Of a DNA stretch of 64,000 nt, positions 60,796-64,000 are shown one piece after another; position 1 is the stretch's first letter; each line of letters starts with the position of its first letter. A program made the translations under genes and the position numbers. Where the stretch lies: positions 62,001 through 126,000 of the forward strand of contig NZ_JARRIR010000009.1 in NCBI RefSeq assembly GCF_029601685.1, in the 5' to 3' direction. The DNA comes from Metarhizobium sp017305935 (GTDB taxonomy: Bacteria; Pseudomonadota; Alphaproteobacteria; Rhizobiales; Rhizobiaceae). The notes below the pieces were generated by a model. That model had not been told where the DNA came from. It ran no database searches and saw nothing but the letters and a program-made list of their open reading frames with translations.

Positions 60796-63354
60796 TCAGA
60801 GCTTCCCGACGCGCTTCAGGGTGCGCCGGATCGCCGCCATCAGCACTTCGGCGTCATAGGGTTTGCGCACCACCGGCACGGTCTCCATGCTCGGCGGCAG
60901 GATCGAGGTTTCGCCATAGCCGGTGGCGAACAGGAACGGGATGCCGCGCCGCGCCAGTTCCTCGGCGACCGGCAGCGAGGTTGTCGCGCCAAGATTGAGG
61001 TCGAGCACGGCGATATCGGGCATCAGCACGTCGAGGCGATGCAAGGCGTCCATGGCCGATCCCGTCGTCGTCACCCGGCTGATGCCGTGGTCGGCCAGCA
61101 TGCTTTCGACGTCGAGCGCGATCAGCATCTGGTCCTCGACCAGCAGAAGCTGGATATCGGCAAGCGATTCCGCGTCTCCCGCCGTCACCGCCATCGCCGG
61201 CCTGTCGGCGGCCGGAAGGGCGTCGCTTTCGGCGATTTCCGAGACATGGCGGCGCGGCAGCAGGAAATGCGCCCGCAACCCGTCGCGGGCATAGGCGACA
61301 TCGCTCTCGCCGCCGAGATCGTAGGGTACGCTGCGATCGATCAGCACGGTGCCGAACCCGTGGCGCTTTGGCGGCTCGACCGGCGGGCCGCCGCTTTCGC
61401 GCCATTCCAGCCGGCAATCCTTCTCCGCCGTCAGCGCCCAGGCGACGTCGAGCCGCCCGCCGGAGATCGACAGCGCCCCATATTTGGCGGCATTGGTGGA
61501 GAGTTCGTGCAGCACCAGCGCCATCACCGAAAAGGCGCGACTGTCGAGCCAGACCGGCGGGCCGCTGAAGGTGATCGCCGCCGACTGATTGCGATAGGGC
61601 GTCAGTTCCGCATTGAGCAGGTCGGCGAGCAGTCCGCCGCCGTCGCTGCGCACAACCTGGTCATGGGCAAAGGACAGGGCTTGGATGCGCCCCTTCAGCG
61701 ACGTGACGTAATCGCTAAGCGCCCGCTGCTCGCTGACGGGATGGCCGACCAGCGACTTGATGACCGAAAGAATGTTCTTGACCCGGTGGTTCAGTTCCTC
61801 GTTGAGCATCCGCTGGCGCACGTCGGCCTTGCGGCGCTCGTCGGCGATCATCTCGTTGTGGCGCAGCACGATCTCGACCAGCGCACCGCGGATCGCCTCG
61901 GCGATCTCGCGGTCGGCATCCGTCCAGGGCTCGGCGCGCATATGCACCTCCTCCTTCCAGATGGCGAAGCTCTTGCGTGGCGTCAGCCGGTCGCCGAGCG
62001 GACCGGTCTCATAGGTCTTGCTGGGATTTCCGGCCCAGTCCAGCGTCTGCACCACCTCGCGGCGGAAGAAGAACAGGTAGTCGCGCGCCATCTGCGACAG
62101 CGGCACGATCAGCACGCCGGAGACGTCCTTGTAGTAATCCTCGGCCTGCGAAAGTCGTTGCGACAGGGCGTGCGTTCCCCAGATGCGCCCTTCGGTCACC
62201 TCGCCGGCGAAGCGCGCAAGCGCGGGAACCGCCGCCGACGGCGGGGTGACGCCGATGCCGCTCCAGATGCCGTTCATCCACAGCCCGGCGCCGTCGCACG
62301 GCACAAGCGCGGCGATATCGGCGATGCGCTCGCGCAGAAGTTCGTCGACCTCGCCGTAATGCGAGGCGAACTGCACGAAACGGTCGAGCGACATCCGCGC
62401 CTGCCGAGCGTTTTCCAGCTTGCGCTGCTGCTGCAGGGCATTGAGATGCAGCGAGAAGAATTCGCCGAACATTTCCGCCGCCACCCGCTCGGCCATCGGC
62501 AGCACATGCGGCGTATAATGATGGCAGGCGATCAGGCCCCAGAGCGCCCCGTCGATGATGATCGAGATCGACATCGAGGCGGAGACGCCCATGTTGCGCA
62601 GATATTCGAGATGGATCGGCGAGACGCTGCGCAGATGCGCATAGGAGAGGTCGAGCGGCTCGCCGGCGCTGTCTTCCTGCGGCTCGATGCGCACCGCCGC
62701 CCCCGCGGCATTGGAAATGATGCGGATGGTGTTGCGCAGGTAAAGCGCCCGCGCCTGGCGTGGAATGTCGCTGGCCGGAAAATACTGGCCGAGAAAGCTT
62801 TCGAGATCGCCGCGCTTGGCCTCGCTGACCACCTGCCCCGCCCCGTCATGGCCGAAGCGGTAGACCATGACGCGGTCATAGCCGAGCAGCCCGCGCACGA
62901 GGCGGGCGCCATCGCGCAGCATGGCGGGTATGTCGGAGGCCCGCGTCAGGCGCCCGATCATCTCGCGCATCAGCGCCAGCGGCTGGCGCGCTTCCGAACC
63001 GGCCGGCTCGAACTCGAAGATGACCGTGGAGCGGAAACGATGGGCCGCGACATCGAAATGCGCGCCGTTGGCGAGCGCCAGATTGAACAGCAGCGCGGGA
63101 CGCTCCGGCACGGAGGCGGTCGCCAGCGCGTTGCGCAAATCATGCGCCGCCTTGTCGCCGATCAGGTCGGACAGCGCCGCCCCATTGATCGCGCCGCCGA
63201 GGCCGAGCATGGCCGCGGCATTGAGCGAATGGCGCACGACGGTGCCGCCGCGGTCGTCGCAGGCCAGCATGCAGCCATGCGTCTGGATGCTGCCGGGAAT
63301 GTGGATGGGTTCGCGATCGCAATTGCTGAGATCGATGGTGCGGTCATGCAGCAT
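60796..63354 (-). CDS. bphP: Bacteriophytochrome histidine kinase with C-terminal receiver domain
   Basis: An 852-residue red/far-red photoreceptor. Cys12 in NCDREPIHIPGSIQTHG is the biliverdin attachment site. PAS (to about 115), GAF (130-300, with PASDIPRQARALY) and PHY (310-490, tongue PRKSF) follow. The kinase is of the HWE type, with His523 in LNHRVKNIL and a WRESGGP motif. A receiver domain at about 730-845 has acceptor Asp785 (AVLDLNLG). Light signals would thus be passed within one polypeptide. ATG 63354 is set by the N-terminal Cys motif and overlaps bphO by 11 bp. Confidence 0.95.
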   Translation of the reverse strand: MLHDRTIDLSNCDREPIHIPGSIQTHGCMLACDDRGGTVVRHSLNAAAMLGLGGAINGAALSDLIGDKAAHDLRNALATASVPERPALLFNLALANGAHFDVAAHRFRSTVIFEFEPAGSEARQPLALMREMIGRLTRASDIPAMLRDGARLVRGLLGYDRVMVYRFGHDGAGQVVSEAKRGDLESFLGQYFPASDIPRQARALYLRNTIRIISNAAGAAVRIEPQEDSAGEPLDLSYAHLRSVSPIHLEYLRNMGVSASMSISIIIDGALWGLIACHHYTPHVLPMAERVAAEMFGEFFSLHLNALQQQRKLENARQARMSLDRFVQFASHYGEVDELLRERIADIAALVPCDGAGLWMNGIWSGIGVTPPSAAVPALARFAGEVTEGRIWGTHALSQRLSQAEDYYKDVSGVLIVPLSQMARDYLFFFRREVVQTLDWAGNPSKTYETGPLGDRLTPRKSFAIWKEEVHMRAEPWTDADREIAEAIRGALVEIVLRHNEMIADERRKADVRQRMLNEELNHRVKNILSVIKSLVGHPVSEQRALSDYVTSLKGRIQALSFAHDQVVRSDGGGLLADLLNAELTPYRNQSAAITFSGPPVWLDSRAFSVMALVLHELSTNAAKYGALSISGGRLDVAWALTAEKDCRLEWRESGGPPVEPPKRHGFGTVLIDRSVPYDLGGESDVAYARDGLRAHFLLPRRHVSEIAESDALPAADRPAMAVTAGDAESLADIQLLLVEDQMLIALDVESMLADHGISRVTTTGSAMDALHRLDVLMPDIAVLDLNLGATTSLPVAEELARRGIPFLFATGYGETSILPPSMETVPVVRKPYDAEVLMAAIRRTLKRVGKL

Positions 63355-63904
63355 GGCGGGCGCCGTCTTCGAAGGCGTGGGCGGCGTGGCGAAAGACATC
63401 GCCCGCTGCATCCACCGCGCCGTCCAGGTCGAAATCCGCCATGCCATCGAGAACCGCCAGAAAGCCGCGCCAGTTCTCGAGCCCGTTCGCCTGCCGCGCC
63501 AGGTGCCGGGCGCCGAATGTTTCCGACAGCCCGAGCCCCTGCGCCCGCGCGTAGAGCACGCGCGCGCCGAGCGAGGAGCCTTCGAGCACATACAGCGCAC
63601 CCGCCAGCCGCGAACGATCGGCGAGGTCGAAAACGACGGAAAAGCCGGAGCGCTGGTTGAGGTGCAGGTCATCGAGATCGGCCGCCGCCAGCGACGCGAC
63701 CGCTTGCGGGCGCCAGCCGCCGAACGTCGATGGCCATGCCATGCCCGTCAGTCCAACCTCCACATCCGCCCGGAAACGGTGAATGCCGCAGAGATAGCGG
63801 CCGTAATCCTGTGTCGTCTCGAAGGATCCGACCGCCGCATCGACGGCGGCATGAAGATGGGATGTGCGTTCCCGAAGAGAGAAGCGCCGTTTTGAAACCT
63901 GCAT
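63344..63904 (-). CDS. bphO: Heme oxygenase for biliverdin synthesis
   Basis: A 186-residue helical protein. The proximal histidine is His18 in LRERTSHLHAAVD, and the second half has the GALYVLEGSSLGARVL helix that packs on heme. It cleaves heme to biliverdin, the chromophore of the overlapping bphP gene; coupled translation should match supply to demand. ATG 63904 fits the family N-terminus. Confidence 0.9.
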   Translation of the reverse strand: MQVSKRRFSLRERTSHLHAAVDAAVGSFETTQDYGRYLCGIHRFRADVEVGLTGMAWPSTFGGWRPQAVASLAAADLDDLHLNQRSGFSVVFDLADRSRLAGALYVLEGSSLGARVLYARAQGLGLSETFGARHLARQANGLENWRGFLAVLDGMADFDLDGAVDAAGDVFRHAAHAFEDGARHAA

Positions 63905-63931
63905 GAAAACTCTTGGGCGTTACCGGAACAA

Positions 63932-63953
63932 GGCCGTGTCACAGGACACGGCC
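63932..63953. terminator. GC hairpin upstream of bphO
   Basis: GGCCGTGTC (63932-63940) pairs with GACACGGCC (63945-63953) over a 4-nt loop. T-content afterwards is low (TTGTT on the minus strand); it may terminate a gene beyond the window edge. Confidence 0.45.
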
Positions 63954-64000
63954 CGACGCATAACACACGAGCTCGCAAAAAGGTTCCCGCCGATCGCAGG

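Noticed and set aside
60025..63660. A 1211-codon plus-strand open frame across the WD40 and phytochrome genes
   Set aside because: Low-complexity Arg/Ala/Ser/His-rich translation with no domains, overlapping two recognised genes.

Overview
The window is GC-rich, gene-dense DNA from an alphaproteobacterium, most probably a member of the Rhizobiaceae (Rhizobium/Agrobacterium/Shinella-like). The clues are the glgP-glgB-glgC-glgA-pgm-glgX operon, a complete soxBDAG operon, an aerobic cobalamin cluster (cobFGHIJKLM), a CpdR receiver protein, GTG-started rpsU, a MmgR-like small RNA, RIME-type intergenic palindromes and a ROSE-like RNA thermometer. No rRNA, CRISPR array, transposase or integrase was seen.

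Layout. 1-4.6 kb: 5' part of gltB (minus), L-threonine aldolase, a LysR regulator divergent from a bile-acid/Na+ symporter-family carrier. 4.6-9.3 kb: Hsp20 with an RpoH-type promoter and ROSE-like leader, a PldB-type hydrolase, a RIME element, hisN, a MmgR-like sRNA, an N-formylglutamate amidohydrolase, cpdR and tRNA-Val(GAC). 9.3-10.5 kb: a possible tiny island at the tRNA, with one unrecognised membrane/Cys-motif gene between imperfect 15-bp copies of the tRNA 3' end. 10.6-14.6 kb: DUF2336 protein, VanZ-like protein, GH25 lipoprotein, HupE-type permease. 14.6-21.8 kb: cobalamin genes, with cobK embedded in the opposite orientation. 21.9-28.6 kb: a tight three-gene unit of two transglutaminase-fold proteins around a circularly permuted ATP-grasp/alpha-E fusion, the least understood system here. 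28.7-30 kb: a TadE/G-like vWA protein. 30.2-41.9 kb: glycogen metabolism followed by a MaoC hydratase. 42-44.1 kb: TRAP permease subunits. 44.4-46.4 kb: two small membrane proteins, a TPR lipoprotein and rpsU. 46.7-51.9 kb: heterotetrameric sarcosine oxidase. 52-53.2 kb: a TakP-like TRAP binding protein, probable partner of the permease 8 kb away. 53.4-58.2 kb: a class I glutamine amidotransferase, an AprI/Inh-like protein, 2-hydroxyacid dehydrogenase with LacI regulator, MarR regulator divergent from a creatininase-family amidohydrolase. 58.3-60.8 kb: CobW-family metallochaperone with a His-rich loop, an unknown 119-aa protein and a WD40 protein in one overlapping operon. 60.8-63.9 kb: bacteriophytochrome kinase-receiver hybrid and its heme oxygenase.

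The genes are mostly housekeeping and metabolic. glgC/glgA/glgB build glycogen while glgP/glgX/pgm return it to glucose-6-phosphate. soxBDAG oxidises sarcosine from betaine breakdown. The cob genes make the corrin ring by the oxygen-dependent route, with HupE a possible cobalt importer. bphO supplies biliverdin to bphP. At least five copies of a palindromic intergenic repeat family lie between these units.
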